Below, piece after piece: positions 34,066-45,509 of a stretch of 64,000 nucleotides of DNA (its first letter is position 1; each line of letters begins with the position of its first letter). A model generated the notes under the pieces. It ran no database searches, was not told the DNA's origin, and worked only from the letters and a program-made list of their open reading frames with translations. The DNA lies in the NCBI GenBank assembly GCA_037447655.1, contig JBBHKE010001395.1, positions 372,001 through 436,000 on the forward strand. The letters run 5' to 3'. The position numbers were made by a program, and so were the translations under genes. Source of the DNA: Zygnema cylindricum. Lineage: Eukaryota > Streptophyta > Zygnematophyceae > Zygnematales > Zygnemataceae.

Positions 34066-34337
34066 ATGGCGAGTGGTGGAACCGACTTACCAAATATTGA
34101 GCCTCTAGTGGAAGAAGCTTCAAGCGGAGATGACAACACCATGAGCGGAGATGTGGGGACGCCGCCTACAGCTTTGAACCTGTAGGTGTCAAGCCGAAAA
34201 ACAGCAGGTTACAACGAAAAGGGATCGTGTGTGGTTATTCTCTTGGATGATCGTTGAGGAGCGAGCAAACAGAGACAAAAACCTCATTCCCAAAACTATC
34301 AAAAAGTTTCATGAACAGTTTTTGGGAAACTATCCAT
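34066..34337 (+). pseudogene. Possible exon of a degraded gene, unrecognised
   Basis: A well-placed ATG (GAAATGGCG) opens a 39-residue frame, MASGGTDLPNIEPLVEEASS through PPTALNL, ended by TAG at 34183. A second frame then reads TKRDRVWLFSWMIVEERANR and IPKTIKKFHEQFLGNYP and runs into a good donor (CAT/GTAAGT at 34338). The two frames look like one protein broken by a frameshift. Trp/Phe spacing and basic content recall the DNA-binding front of plant transposase-type proteins, but I cannot assign a family. It may be the start of the pseudogene at 35216-36824. Confidence 0.4.
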
Positions 34338-34659
34338 GTAAGTTTACACAAACTCTTATCCGTTTTACCTTATCAACCCACCTTTACATTACCTCAACCT
34401 TTGACCTTAATATTTTTATGAATGTCTATTTTTATATATGGATTAGATTCCTCACCCTCTCCTCGTCCAATAGAAGTTACCCTCTTCAACTTTTCCTCCT
34501 CTCTCTCTTCCTCCCCACTATCACCCCTTGTCTCTATGGTTGTTATTGATTGGTTATCATACGTCTTATTTTAGTTTTTTAATCTTTAGTTAGGATAAGA
34601 GGGACAGAGGGATAGAGATGGAGAAAGGGAGGTGGAAAATTGTTTCATTCGTCTTTGGA

Positions 34660-34745
34660 ATGGCGACGACATTGCGTCGTCGCTTCCTTTATGGCGACAC
34701 ATCAGCCGATTAAAGGGCGATGATAATTTGTCATCGCTTCGATCT
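34660..34745. repeat. Short hairpins of GCGACGAC type
   Basis: GCGACGAC...GTCGTCGC (about 34663-34683) and GCGATGATAATTTGTCATCGC (about 34717-34737) are perfect or near-perfect hairpins. Similar GCGAC-ACA/TGT-GTCGC hairpins occur at 42700-42780 and in its duplicate at 44122-44202. Confidence 0.6.
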
Positions 34746-34817
34746 TGAGACTCGCGAAACCACTCAACTGGCAACGAAATTCTGTTGTTGCCGCATAAAT
34801 AAAAATAATGTACATTC

Positions 34818-35045
34818 AGCGATGACTTCGTCTCGTAGCCTGAACGTTGGACTCCGTGAAAAATAATCAACGGTTAAATTCGTCGTTTCGTTGTCGCAAC
34901 ATTTGAACGCCACATAACAGATAACAATGAACGTTTGACGTGGAATCTTTGACGTCGGCTGAACGTTGGACTCCGCGAATATAGATGACGGCGAAATTTG
35001 CCGTTTTGTCGCCGCAATATTGGAACCTCCGAAAACGTTGGTCAC
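34818..35045. repeat. Two-unit tandem repeat, about 130 bp
   Basis: CTGAACGTTGGACTCCG starts both units (about 34838 and 34958). Each continues with a GAAATT-GCCGTTT-GTCGC-GCAA-ATT-GAAC pattern carrying many substitutions. No gene is assigned. Confidence 0.7.
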
Positions 35046-35215
35046 ATCGCCAGGCATACAATTTGTAAGTATTTATCGCACGAATCTGCCTTTGAGATGG
35101 ATGAAAGTTGTCGGACATTTTTTTTCTCTGTGTCTTTCGTTCCGCTGTTCACTTTTTTTACACTCACGTTCAATTTTTTCTGCACTCGCGTGAGAAGCAT
35201 CCCCATAGATGGCGC

Positions 35216-36824
35216 CAAACGACCAAACAAACGACCCAACAAATGACCAAGCAGCTATGTACTACACTACAATTGATTTCCTCCCTTGAAAATCAGTCGA
35301 GTTGCAAATGGTCGGCCAACTAGAGAGAGGGGCGAGTACCAACAGACATAGAAACAACGGAGGAGTCATCTAAAAAGGTACAATTACACGAAGGTGTACA
35401 AAGAAGGGGAAGGGGGGTGGCGAAACAGTTAGTGAGGGAAGTGAATAGAAGTGAGGAGGAAACAAGTGAGAAGTTGGCAGATTAGATGTACAACGGGAGT
35501 TAAAAATACTTGACGAGGGTGGAAATCAAGGGTTTGAACTGGATGATGGAAAAAAGTAAAATAGAGCAGCGGATGAGGGAGAAAGGGAATTGGTGGCAAA
35601 AAAAGAGGTATGAGAGGAAAAGGGTGGAAAAAGAAGGGTTTTACCGAGAGTGGTACAATAGCAAAAAGGTGCATCGGATGAGGAAAGAAGTGGAAATGGT
35701 TAAGAAAAAGAGGATGATGGAGAAAGGGTGATAAAGGAACAAGGTGGAAAAGAAAGGGTTTTAACGAGTGTGGTAGAAAGGCAAAAAGAGGCATCAGATG
35801 AGAAAGGAAGTGGAGATGGTTTAGAAAGATAGGTTGATGGAGAAAGAGGGATAGAGGAAGAGCGTAGAAAATAAGGGGTTTTAGCGGGTGTGGTAGAAGA
35901 GCAAAAAGGGGCATCGGATGAGGAGGAAAGTGAAGATGGTTTAAAAAAAATGGTTGATGGAGAAAGGAGGATAGAGGAAGAGCGTAAAAAAGGAGGGGGT
36001 TTTAGCAAATGTGGTAGAAGAGCAAAAAGGGGCATCGGATGAGGTGGGAAGTGGAGATGTAAGTGAGGTCGAGGTCGTCATGCAACCTTCTTCACCGAAC
36101 ATGGACAGAGCCCTCTTGTTAGCTTCTCCGGGCCAATTGGGGGCCCGTGCAACCGACTCTATACCGTGTAGAGGAGCCGAATTGGTATTTTCCGCCTCCC
36201 ACCGGAGAGGAGGCGATAGATAGTTTCCGGCCAAGCGCCTCACATTACGTTCCCGTGCATGAATGGCCGGAGCATTCTAGATACGGTGAACCACGTCCCA
36301 TTGACCCAATAAAAAACCCTTTTTCCGGAAATGTTGGATATTCCTCCCAACGACTCATCCTACTTGGTTTTTCATAGCGAGAGAAGACATATGGTTAACC
36401 TTTGCATATATCCTCCATTTCCAGCCTGACGACCAACAATTCATGTGGATTCTTAGGAAAAGTAACGACTATTTTATTAATGTGTCGGAATTCCTTCAAC
36501 ATTACCATCCACAGACCCCCGATTATACACCGCATTTTGGTATGCTTGTTCAATTCCATAACTAACGAAGTTAAAAGATGCCCGCAATAAGATTTTGTAC
36601 AAATTTCGCAATAGTGTAGTGGGGCGCGTTTTTTTATGGGAAGTGACGAGAGTTGTGCCATTGAACCAAACCCCCTTTCCTCCCACCCAGGAGTAGAGGA
36701 TCTTCCACGCATAGATGCGGAGGTCATTTGGCAAGCTGGGGAGCAACAAGAGCAATTGAGAGTGATTCAGCGAATGGTCGCAACTCTCACTCGAGAGATG
36801 TATAAAAATAAAAAAGGGTAATGT
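35216..36824 (+). pseudogene. Frameshifted pseudogene of unknown family with 40-residue repeats
   Basis: Plus-strand coding-like blocks follow one another in changing frames: MAPNDQTNDPTNDQAAMYY (35210s), ETTEESSKKVQLHEGVQRRG, charged repeats (EEQKGASDE-type) over 35575-36055, EEPNWYFPPPTGEEAIDSFR and VPVHEWPEHSRYGEPRPIDP, IWLTFAYILHFQPDDQQFMW (36380s), VSEFLQHYHPQTPDYTPHFG, LKDARNKILYKFRNSVVGRV, and finally GVEDLPRIDAEVIWQAGEQQ to LTREMYKNKKG with TAA at 36822. At least four frame changes are needed. It reads like the decayed body of one protein; the family is unknown to me. Element E is inserted 40 bp after its end. Confidence 0.5.
35575..36055. repeat. 120-bp tandem repeat, about four units
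   Basis: Units end in AGGCATCRGATGAG-RAAG-RAGTGGAGATGGTTT and start again at about 35692, 35812 and 35931. The spacing of about 120 bp is a multiple of three, so 40-residue repeats appear on both strands. The charged plus-strand reading fits the surrounding pseudogene. Confidence 0.85.
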
Positions 36825-36865
36825 GGACGTGTGGTGACCATAGCCGATGAGTCGATGAAGAATTT

Positions 36866-37950
36866 TCTAATTCTGTTACCTCCATTGATACACTAAATAT
36901 ACAACTTACTAAAACGCTTTAAGATATTTTTAAATGCCCCTCTTGTTACTAGAACAAAAGCCACCTTGGCAGACAATAACTTTGACTGCCTTCACCGTTG
37001 TGAAGGTTTGACTCCCTTGAGCCCAAATCAAAAAGAATCAATCAAAACGCCCAACTAGGCGATTAATTATCAAGTGGCAAAGATGCCAATGCTTTATACA
37101 ACCTCTCTCACACAGAGGCGCCTATCTACCAAAAACCTCTAAGTCCTAAAACCCCTCACTAAACCCCTTAGTATTGGAGCATGGAACCAATCAGAAGACT
37201 ATACAGTACAAGAAGGTACTTCAACCGATGTACTTCCTATACGGCCACTGTACGACATGGCCATGGGTGGGGACTCCTGTCACTCTTGGACTTACCTCCA
37301 TGTTTTCCGTGAATTTTAGTAATCTCTTGGACTTGCCTCCGTGTTTTTCGTGAATTCTAGTAAACTTTGGCAGGATGCCAGGTGGCGTTCAGTGACGTGA
37401 CAACAGCAAACAACCAAGGCGGCCATTTTGGGATGGCGCTTGAATGTGATTTGTTTGATGTTAACCGGCTTTTAATTTCAACTGTCGAAATAAATGTGAG
37501 GTATTTGTTTGGTGCGGTGCCGTAAATTGTACTATACTTCAAACTATATACATGTTTAATAATCTGTTTATCTAGTTAAATGAAATTCTCTACGTATGCA
37601 TGCTTAAATAATTATAACACCCTATATATCTCAGCACGGTTCCTAGACTATAAGACAATGCTAATGGTTACTTTCACGGACGACACGTATCAGGATCAAA
37701 TCTTCGGTCTGTGAAAGCGTTTTAGTAAAACTGCCAACTTCTCTTTCCTGTCTTGCCAACTTCTCTTTCTTGTCTTCTTCAGACAACCTAGACAGCCATG
37801 GCTCTACCTCCTTCTCTAGTCTTCAGTGACTTCAACAGGTGTGGGGACTTGAGAGAGGAGTTAGAGGCAAAATGTATGTGATTATTTTTTGCCTTTTTTT
37901 TTATCTAATTCGACCTAGAAAATACTTTACAAAAACCTCTGATTTCAACA
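36866..37950 (-). repeat. 3' LTR of element E
   Basis: It matches 41554-42572. The left end reads TCTAATTCTGTTACCTCC, where the 5' LTR has TGTAATTTTATAACCTCC. The right end TTTCAACA is next to a purine tract on the minus strand (AAGGAGAG). Hairpins: 37672-37718 (CTTTCACGGAC/GTCTGTGAAAG) and about 37813-37854. Confidence 0.85.
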
Positions 37951-38329
37951 CTCTCCTTGTTTTCTTAGTCACTATTTTGTATCAGTCCACACTTTTCTCT
38001 TCAAAATATTAGTTTAGGGGATGGGACTTGTTTTTTCATCATATTTGCAACCATTTCCCCATCCGATTTATATTCCAAGCTTACAATTTTGTTATCTACT
38101 TTTTCTTTCACAAAGCTTAACTAGATATCCATATGTTTAGCTCTAAAATGGTGTTTTGGATTAGCTGCAGTTGCAATGGTAGCTTGATTATCACAAAACA
38201 CCTTTGAACTCCCACCTTCATGAACCCTAGTTCTTCCAAAAGAGACTTCACCCACATTAGTTATTTCACAGCAGAACAAGAGGCCATGTTCCCAGCCTCT
38301 ATAGTGGACTGAGCAACCACCTTTTGTTT

Positions 38330-40260
38330 TTTACTGCACTAAAAACAAGCACCATTCCCAAAATAAAAACCATATCCAGATGTATATCTCCTCATAGGAG
38401 CATCCCCATAGCTGGCATCACCCCAATTGGTGATGTTAGTGCTTTCCCCTCCCAAATGCAACCAGAAATATTGTATTTTTATCAAATACCTCATAACCCT
38501 CTTAGGTGCCTTCCAATCTTTCTCTGTAGGATCCTTAAGACTCCTACTCAAGATCCTAAGTGCTGCAGCTATGTCAGGCCTAGTACATTTTATAAAATAA
38601 ATCAAACTTCCTACTATTTGCCTATAGTGAATTGACTTCCTAAACTGTCGCTCTTACGAGTTCATTTCCTCATCAAGAATGATTACATCTCCTTTTACAG
38701 GCCCCTCACTTACTTTCTTCAAGTCTATGTGAGTGGTACAGCTGTTTGCCTTATCCATTTGAAACGTTTCTAGTTTATTACAAATTGCCTCTTTCTGAGT
38801 TATTCTAGTTACTCTTTTCCCTCTATCTCTTTCCATGTGAATTCCTAGGATATATCTTGCCTCCCCTAAGTCTTTCATGTCAAATCTGATCCTCAAATCT
38901 GTCTTTAACTTAATGATCTTCTCTATGGACATACTCAATACTAGCAAATCATCCACCTAGATAGAAATAAAGATTAGCCCCTCTTCATCCTCAAACATGT
39001 AACTAGAGTGATCAAAGCTAATTGTGACATATCGTAGACTAGCTAGGAATTTATCCAATTTCTTTTACCATTGTGTAAAGCCTGCTCCAGTCCATACAAT
39101 GACTTAATAGGTTTGCCAACTTTACTCTCCTCTCCTTTCTCCTCGAAGCCTTCTTGTTGCCTCATATAAATCTCTTCCTCTAACTCACCATTGAGGAAGG
39201 CAGTTTTAATATCATATTGATGAATCTCCATGTTTTCGCTGCTGCGAGACTGAGGAGAATCCTTACGGAGGGAAACCGTACAACCGGAGCAAAGGTCTCT
39301 TAGTAGTCAATTCCCTCTTTTTGAGTTAAACACTTTGCTACCAACCTAGCTTTGTACCTCTCAATAGTATTATCTAGGTTTAGTTTCAATTTAAACACCC
39401 ATTTACACCCAATTGGTTTTCTTTCTGGAGGATAGTCAACTAATTCCCATGTATTGGCTTCCATAATGGAAGTTATCTCATCATTAATGGCCCTAACCCA
39501 CCTATCCTTTTTTGGTTTGTTCAATGCTTCTGAGTAGGGCTGTCTGTCTCTCTTGTAGCCTTTTGCTGCTTCTTCGTCCTCTATCAAATTCAGAAGTTAG
39601 AATGGTGGTTAATCTCGGTTTCCTCCAAACTATTATATCTGCTCCCCTATCCATGTGAGCTGGTTCCTCTTACTCCATCTCATTAAACTGTATTGGAGAT
39701 TGTTGATTCAGCTGAATCTCCTCATTGGTCTGAATTTCTCCAAGATTTGCAATAATTTGATCACTGATAATCCTTACCGGGAAATCCGACTTTTCCTCAC
39801 TCTTTGACTCAAACTCCGATTGTCTTAGAGTATTTCAAGGGATCTATTAACTTCCCTTCATCCATGAAAACTAGATGCTTGACAATTATGATATCCTTCC
39901 TTCCAAGATCATGGACTCAATATCCTTTGACATCTTCATCATGTCCCACTAGGTATTCTGGCTTTCCTTTAGCATCTAGTTTCCAACTCTCTCGGTCAAA
40001 ATTCAGACTATACACTTGACTTCCAAAAACTTTAGGATGAGATACATCCGGTTTTCTTCCAACCCATCTCACATACGGTGTTTCTCGTTTTATAGCTCTA
40101 GCAAGAACTTTATTTTGAATATTATTGGCACAGTTCATAGCTTCGGCCCAAAAGCGTTTTCCTATCTTTTTATATGTTAGCATGTTTCGGGCGCTATCAC
40201 CTAGTGTTCTATTAATTCTTTCGGCTACACCGTTTTTTTCTGGATTATCGAGGACGGTCT
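38330..40260 (-). pseudogene. Pol of element E (integrase end, reverse transcriptase, RNase H)
   Basis: The minus strand shows integrase tail FWAEAMNCANNIQNKVLARA and PDVSHPKVFGSQVYSLNFD (40183-39917). Reverse transcriptase follows: DRWVRAINDEITSIMEANTW (39587-39300), MEIHQYDIKTAFLNGELEEE (39231) and the active site VDDLLVLS. The Tyr codon of YVDD has become TAG (38957-38959). RNase H remains as WGDASYGDAPMRRYTSGYG (38430s) and a decayed tail near 38010-38330. The first integrase Asp region (40330-40500) is only faintly recognisable. Dead copy. Confidence 0.8.
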
Positions 40261-40499
40261 TTTAGTGTTGGACTCCCTCATCTCTCAAAAAGTCCTCAAA
40301 CTGGTTAGAAGTATACTCTCGCCCATTATCAATTCTAATTCTCTTAATGGGGGTTCCATGCAGCTTGTCACTCCATGCTTTATATTCCTTAAATTAAAGT
40401 AGTACTTCAGACTTCTTCTTGAGGAAGTAAACTTTTTAATATCTAGACCAATCATCAGTTATGGTTAGCATAAATCTTTTCTCCCCAACCAAAGCTACC

Positions 40500-41549
40500 C
40501 ATCCTCTTCATCAGAAATCTCATCCTCTTCGAGCTCCCCGTTCACCTGTGTGGTTATAAGTTCGTTTTTCTTATCGAAAGGTGTACCAGGTTTGTTCTCC
40601 TTGAGTCTCAGCTCTGTCAGCTTGGTGTATTTTTCCATGTAGTGACCCAGTTTCTTATAAAAATGGCAAAGTCCATTTGAGGGCCGGGATAGGAATCCAT
40701 CCGGTTGGACTCCTCTACCTCCTCCTTTAAATCTCCCTTAAGGTTTCTTGTTTCTTTGATCTCTCTAACTGGTTCCGTCGGCTAAGGCTTCCCCACTATT
40801 CCCTCCGTTGCGAAGTTCAATTGTGTTCTCTCTAACCAAGATCATCCCAACCACTGTGTTCCAAATCCACCAGTTGTTTGGCAGATATTGAACCCTGTTG
40901 ACAATATCGTCAAACTCCTTTGCAACAAGGTATTTACCTTCTCCTTTTCTGTTTCCACCTTTTGCGTGCTCTGTAGCTCCAAAAAAAAGCTTACCAAGTC
41001 ATAACAAAGGTGAAGCATTTTCTCTCCTTTGTAAACAAATGCACGAATCTTTTGGTCTGCCAGTTTCTGTTCTTGAATTGTACCACTTCTGAATATTTTA
41101 TCAAGAGCCTCCCACACATCAACTGCTCTTTCTACATTAATATGAGGTGTGGCCACTTTCCGAGAAAGGTGACTGAAAATGAAGTGATATACGATGGAGT
41201 TATTGGAGTCCCATATTTCAGGGTCATTCTCCTCAATTTTGGAAATCACTTCCACTGGTACCACCTTTGGTGTCGATCCCAATGTCAGCGGAGTCATCTT
41301 CTCCTATTCTTTTCATGTGTCGATGACGCTTCTTTATCCTTCGCCATCCTTCTTTTCTGCCTGCTCGTATCTTGCTGAGAATCGCAGTCCTCTAAATCGC
41401 GTTGGGACTCCCAATGGTGTAGATGGCCGTCTCACATGACCACAGACAATACCCTATAATCTTTTTTCAAGAAGTGCTTCCCTCATCATCTTGTTTCAGT
41501 AAATAAACCATGTTCCATCGAAGATGGGCACCTTAGAGCGTGGGCCCAT
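40500..41549 (-). pseudogene. Gag of element E
   Basis: It starts at the ATG at 41549, inside the primer site: MGPRSKVPIFDGTWFIY, then a stop. A longer frame (41297-40842) reads PEIWDSNNSIVYHFIFSHLS, the Copia gag body. The zinc knuckle near 40640-40670 reads CHFYKKLGHYMEKY: His and the first Cys are kept, while the second and fourth positions are Tyr instead of Cys. Confidence 0.72.
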
Positions 41550-41553
41550 AACT
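41540..41553 (-). promoter_or_regulatory. Primer-binding site of E, half-tRNA type, overlapping gag start
   Basis: The minus strand reads AGTTATGGGCCCAC immediately after the LTR, 13 of 14 bases complementary to the initiator tRNA-Met anticodon arm. The ATG pairs with the CAU anticodon and is the gag start. Confidence 0.75.
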
Positions 41554-42572
41554 TGTAATTTTATAACCTCCATTGATGCACAAAATATACAGCTTACTAG
41601 AAGCCTATAGGATAATTTTGAATGCCCCTCTTGTTATAAAAAACAACAACTACACTAGCAAGCAATAACTCTGAGTGCCTTCACCCCTGTAAAAGGTGTA
41701 CTCCCCTGATCCCAAATCAAAAAGAATCACTCAAAACGCCCAACCAAGCGATTAATTACAAGGTGGCAAAGATGCCAATGTTTTATACAAGCTCTCTCAC
41801 ACAGAGGCGCCTATCTACCAAAAAACTCTAAGTCATAAAACCCCTCACTAAACCCCCTAGTATTGGAGCACGGAACCAATCAGAAGACCGTATAGAACAA
41901 GAATGTACTTCAACCGATGTACTTCCTATACGGCCACTGTACACCATGGCCATGGAGGGGACGCTTGTCACTCTTGTACTGGCCTCCGTATTTTCGGTGA
42001 ATTCTAGTAAGTTTTGGCAGGATGCCACGCGGAGTTTGATGACGTGACAACCTCAAACAGCCAAGGCGGCCATTTTGGGATGGCGGCGTGAATGTGTTTT
42101 GTTTAATGTAAACTAGCTTTTAATTTTAGCTGTCGAAATAAATGTGAGGTATTTGTTTGTTACGCTGCTGTAAATCGTACTATGCTTCAAACTTAACCTA
42201 TGTTTTACAATCCGTTTATCGTGAAATAGAATTGTCTACTTATGCATGTTTAAATAATTATCACACCCTATATATCTCTGCACAATTCATAGACTATAGA
42301 AGAACTCCAACGGTTACTTTCACGGACGGTAGATACCAAGATGAAATCCTGGGTCCGTGAAACCTTTTTAGTAAAACTACCAAATTCTCCTTCTTGTCTC
42401 CTTCAGACAACCTAGATAGCCATGGCTCTATCTCCGTCTACAGTCTTTAGTGACTACAAGTGTGGGGACTTGAGAGAGGAGTTACAAGTAGACTACCTGT
42501 GGTTCTTTTTTGCCTTTCTTTTTTATCTAATCAGACCTATAAAATACATTACAAAAACCTCAAATTTCAACA
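41554..42572 (-). repeat. 5' LTR of element E
   Basis: A 1019-bp LTR matching 36866-37950. The hairpin at 42318-42362 has a perfect 10-bp stem (TTTCACGGAC/GTCCGTGAAA) around AAGATGAAATCCT. Its right part, from 42365, is duplicated at 43787. Confidence 0.85.
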
Positions 42573-42942
42573 AAGTTGTCTGGTTGGTAAGCTCTTTTTC
42601 ATGCCTTACCTTCCAAACCACGATTCCTGTATTTTTGTATGATTGCTATCTTAACGACAACAAAGTGTCGTTGCTAAATACGGTATTAGGTAGTCGACGC
42701 TCAATAAGCGACGATGGTGTCTCAAAGCTCGTTTAGCGACGACATAATGTTGTCGCTGAATTGGCGACAACATTTTGTCGAAGTTGAGCAGGCGTCGACA
42801 AAAAATCGTCATTGAACAATGTTTTATAAAGTAATCGTAACTCAGAGACCTACAATGGTCCTCAAAGTTTGCAGCTCACAAAAAGCTTATCTAGATAGTG
42901 TCGACTCTAAGTTGATACAAACCCCAATGACCAACACCCTGA
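42365..42942. repeat. Copy 1 of a 578-bp recent duplication
   Basis: It covers the right end of the E 5' LTR, the 260-bp flank and the left end of an F-type LTR. It is nearly identical to 43787-44364 at a constant offset of 1422 bp; the few differences cluster after about 42890. An identical 104-residue frame in both copies only reflects the duplication. Confidence 0.9.
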
Positions 42943-43994
42943 TGCAACTCTTGGACCTCCATTGGCTCTCAAAGTAGGCACTTACTAGAGCCCCTAGGAT
43001 AACCCTAACCCCTTTGAGTTTCCATAAGAATAAATGCCACCTCGACGGATAAAACCCGTGACCAACTTCACCTCTGTGAAGACAAGACTCCCTTGAGTCG
43101 ATAGCAAAAAGAATCTCTCAATTTGCTCCCCTGAGCAGTAATTTATGAAGGGTCAAAGTTGACCTTTTGTACAGGGGCTCTCTGGGAGAGAGAGTTCTAC
43201 CTACCAAATTTTTTAAGTCCTAAATCCCTCTTTAAACCATATACTACTAGAATACGACACCAATAAGATTACTGTGTCGTACAAAAAAGTACAGGTGCCG
43301 AAATACTTTCTGTACGGCCATCGTACGGCATGGCCAAAATGTCGACGCTTGCCATATCCGGATTCGTTATCGTATTCTCCGGAGATGCCGCAAGCCAATG
43401 TAATTGTGCCACGTGTCACTTAACGTGGCGATAACAAGAAATCGCGAAAGTGCCCATTTTGCGATCTGGGCATCTATCGCGGCCGTTCGATCAAGATCGA
43501 CTTTTAATTAAGGCGTCAAAAATGATTGCATGGTATTTATTTCGACGTCGAATTCACGTTATTCGTTTCGTGGAATTCCGTACACCGTACTGGACAAAAT
43601 TATATCTATGTCCTAAGAACCTGTTCACGCCGTTAAATAAAATTGTCTATATATACGTCTATGAATATTTATAAGACCCTATATACCTCAGCACTGATCT
43701 TAGACTAATAGGAAAAAGCTACGGGCTACTGCTTTACTTGACGGACGACATCTACCAGGACCAAATCCTAGGTCCGTCGAGTTCACTTTTTAGTAAAACT
43801 ACCAAATTCTCCTTCTTGTCTCCTTCAGACAACCTAGATAGCCATGGCTCTATCTCCGTCTACAGTCTTTAGTGACTACAAGTGTGGGGACTTGAGAGAG
43901 GAGTTACAAGTAGACTACCTGTGGTTCTTTTTTGCCTTTCTTTTTTATCTAATCAGACCTATAAAATACATTACAAAAACCTCAAATTTCAACA
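42943..43994 (-). repeat. Hybrid LTR: family II left part, family E right part
   Basis: The left end TGCAACTCTTGGACC and the following 840 bp match solo LTR II (1434-2481). From about 43787 the sequence switches to the E LTR and ends with it at 43994. The left flank CCTGA (42938-42942) fits a target duplication with CCTGA at 44360-44364 of the uninterrupted copy. The hairpin at 43737-43781 has stem CTTGACGGAC/GTCCGTCGAG. Confidence 0.78.
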
Positions 43995-44364
43995 AAGTTG
44001 TCTGGTTGGTAAGCTCTTTTTCATGCCTTACCTTCCAAACCACGATTCCTGTATTTTTGTATGATTGCTATCTTAACGACAACAAAGTGTCGTTGCTAAA
44101 TACGGTATTAGGTAGTCGACGCTCAATAAGCGACGATGGTGTCTCAAAGCTCGTTTAGCGACGACATAATGTTGTCGCTGAATTGGCGACAACATTTTGT
44201 CGAAGTTGAGCAGGCGTCGACAAAAAATCGTCATTGAACAATGTTTTATAAAGTAATCGTAACTCAGAGACCTACAATGGTCCTCAAAGTTTGCAGCTCA
44301 CAAAAAGCTTATGTAGATAGTGTCGACTCTAAGTTGATACAAACCCAAATGACTGACACCCTGA
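43787..44364. repeat. Copy 2 of the 578-bp duplication
   Basis: Nearly identical to 42365-42942, but it continues without interruption into the rest of the F 3' LTR (CAGTCATAACCCC), showing the empty site of the family II insertion. Confidence 0.9.
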
Positions 44365-45397
44365 CAGTCATAACCCCAAAACAACTTCACCCTTGTGAAA
44401 TAAGACTTTGTGTGTGCTCAGTTCCACCTCTGGATGCAAAGTTAGAATATGAGTTTTGGATAACATTTCCCACTTTGACTTTCCCTTATAAATGCAGCCA
44501 CCCTAGCAGGCAAAAACCTTTGACCAACTACAACCCAGTGTAGCTTGGACTCCCACGAGTACGCAACAAAAAGAATCACTAAAAATGGTCAACTGAGTGA
44601 GTTGATATTAAATGGCAAAGTTTGCCGATTTATCCAGATGCTCTCTGGGAGAGAGGCGCCTACCTACCAAAATATTCTAAGTCCTAAATCCCCACTTTGA
44701 ACCCCCAACTACTGAAGTACGACACCAATGAAATTAGTGTAAAGTAGAAGAATGTACATGTGCTGATGTACTTCTTGTACGGCCATAGTACGTCATGGCC
44801 ATCCTGTTAACGTTTATCGCTATGTAAACCATCATTCCAATCTCCGTAAAATGCGAGTTCCCACCACATGTCGCAACGTGTCATCTGGTGATGTCCTGTC
44901 CACAAACTGCCAAATCGTTATTCTGTTAACCAGGTTTTTTTGTGAGCCGTTCGATTCGAATGCGTACTTTTAAAGACTTCCGTTGAATCAAATGTCTTTG
45001 ACATTTTTTTTCGTGTGATGCGTATTAATTCAGTGCGGTTCTGTTCCATGTACGTCTGTGCGGTTTTGTCGTCAAATGGAGGATATTGGAGTAAATAGTA
45101 ATAAATATTTTTCAAACCTAATGTATCCAACGACAACATCATCCTCTTACGGACAAAGCGTACGCCTATATCTGTACAGAGGTGGACCAGAGGGACCAAG
45201 TCCAAATCCTGGTCGCTCCAATTCCTTTTGCTACACCTTCTATCTCATAGTTCTCCCCTCCTTCCTGCCTCCTTGGCTGTCTAGGCAGCCTTGACTATCT
45301 CTGTTCTTCAGTGACTACGACAAAATGGAGGAACCTAGACAGACCATTTTACAGACAGTAGACAAATACTGACCTAGAAAATACACACATTTTAACA
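44258..45397 (-). repeat. 3' LTR of element F
   Basis: It matches 47355-48384, including GGATAACATTTC and the repeated GCTCTCTGGGAGAGAGGCG string. The right end TTTTAACA is next to a purine tract on the minus strand. The hairpin at 45277-45342 has a perfect 9-bp stem (CTGTCTAGG/CCTAGACAG) around TTCAGTGACTACGACAA. Confidence 0.82.
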
Positions 45398-45509
45398 CTA
45401 CCTTTTTATTCTAGTCTGCTTTACTATCAACCCAAAAAAAAAAATCTTTCTTTTTTTCTTTTCCCCTCATAAAACTTTAAGTGAATACCCTTGTGATTAA
45501 AGAAGTTTA

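Larger units (their letters stand above)
36866..42572 (-). mobile_element. Copia-type LTR retrotransposon E
   Basis: Minus-strand element: 5' LTR 41554-42572, primer site 41540-41553, gag and pol 38330-41549, purine tract, 3' LTR 36866-37950. Flanks AATTT (36861-36865) and AAGTT (42573-42577) match at four of five positions. The polyprotein is heavily broken. It is a different family from A, B and D, and closer to F, H and the solo LTRs II and V by LTR layout. Confidence 0.85.

Noticed and set aside
42422-44158. Two identical 104-residue frames beginning MALSPSTVFSDY
   Set aside because: They span the end of an LTR and its flank. Their identity comes from the recent 578-bp duplication, not from selection on a protein.
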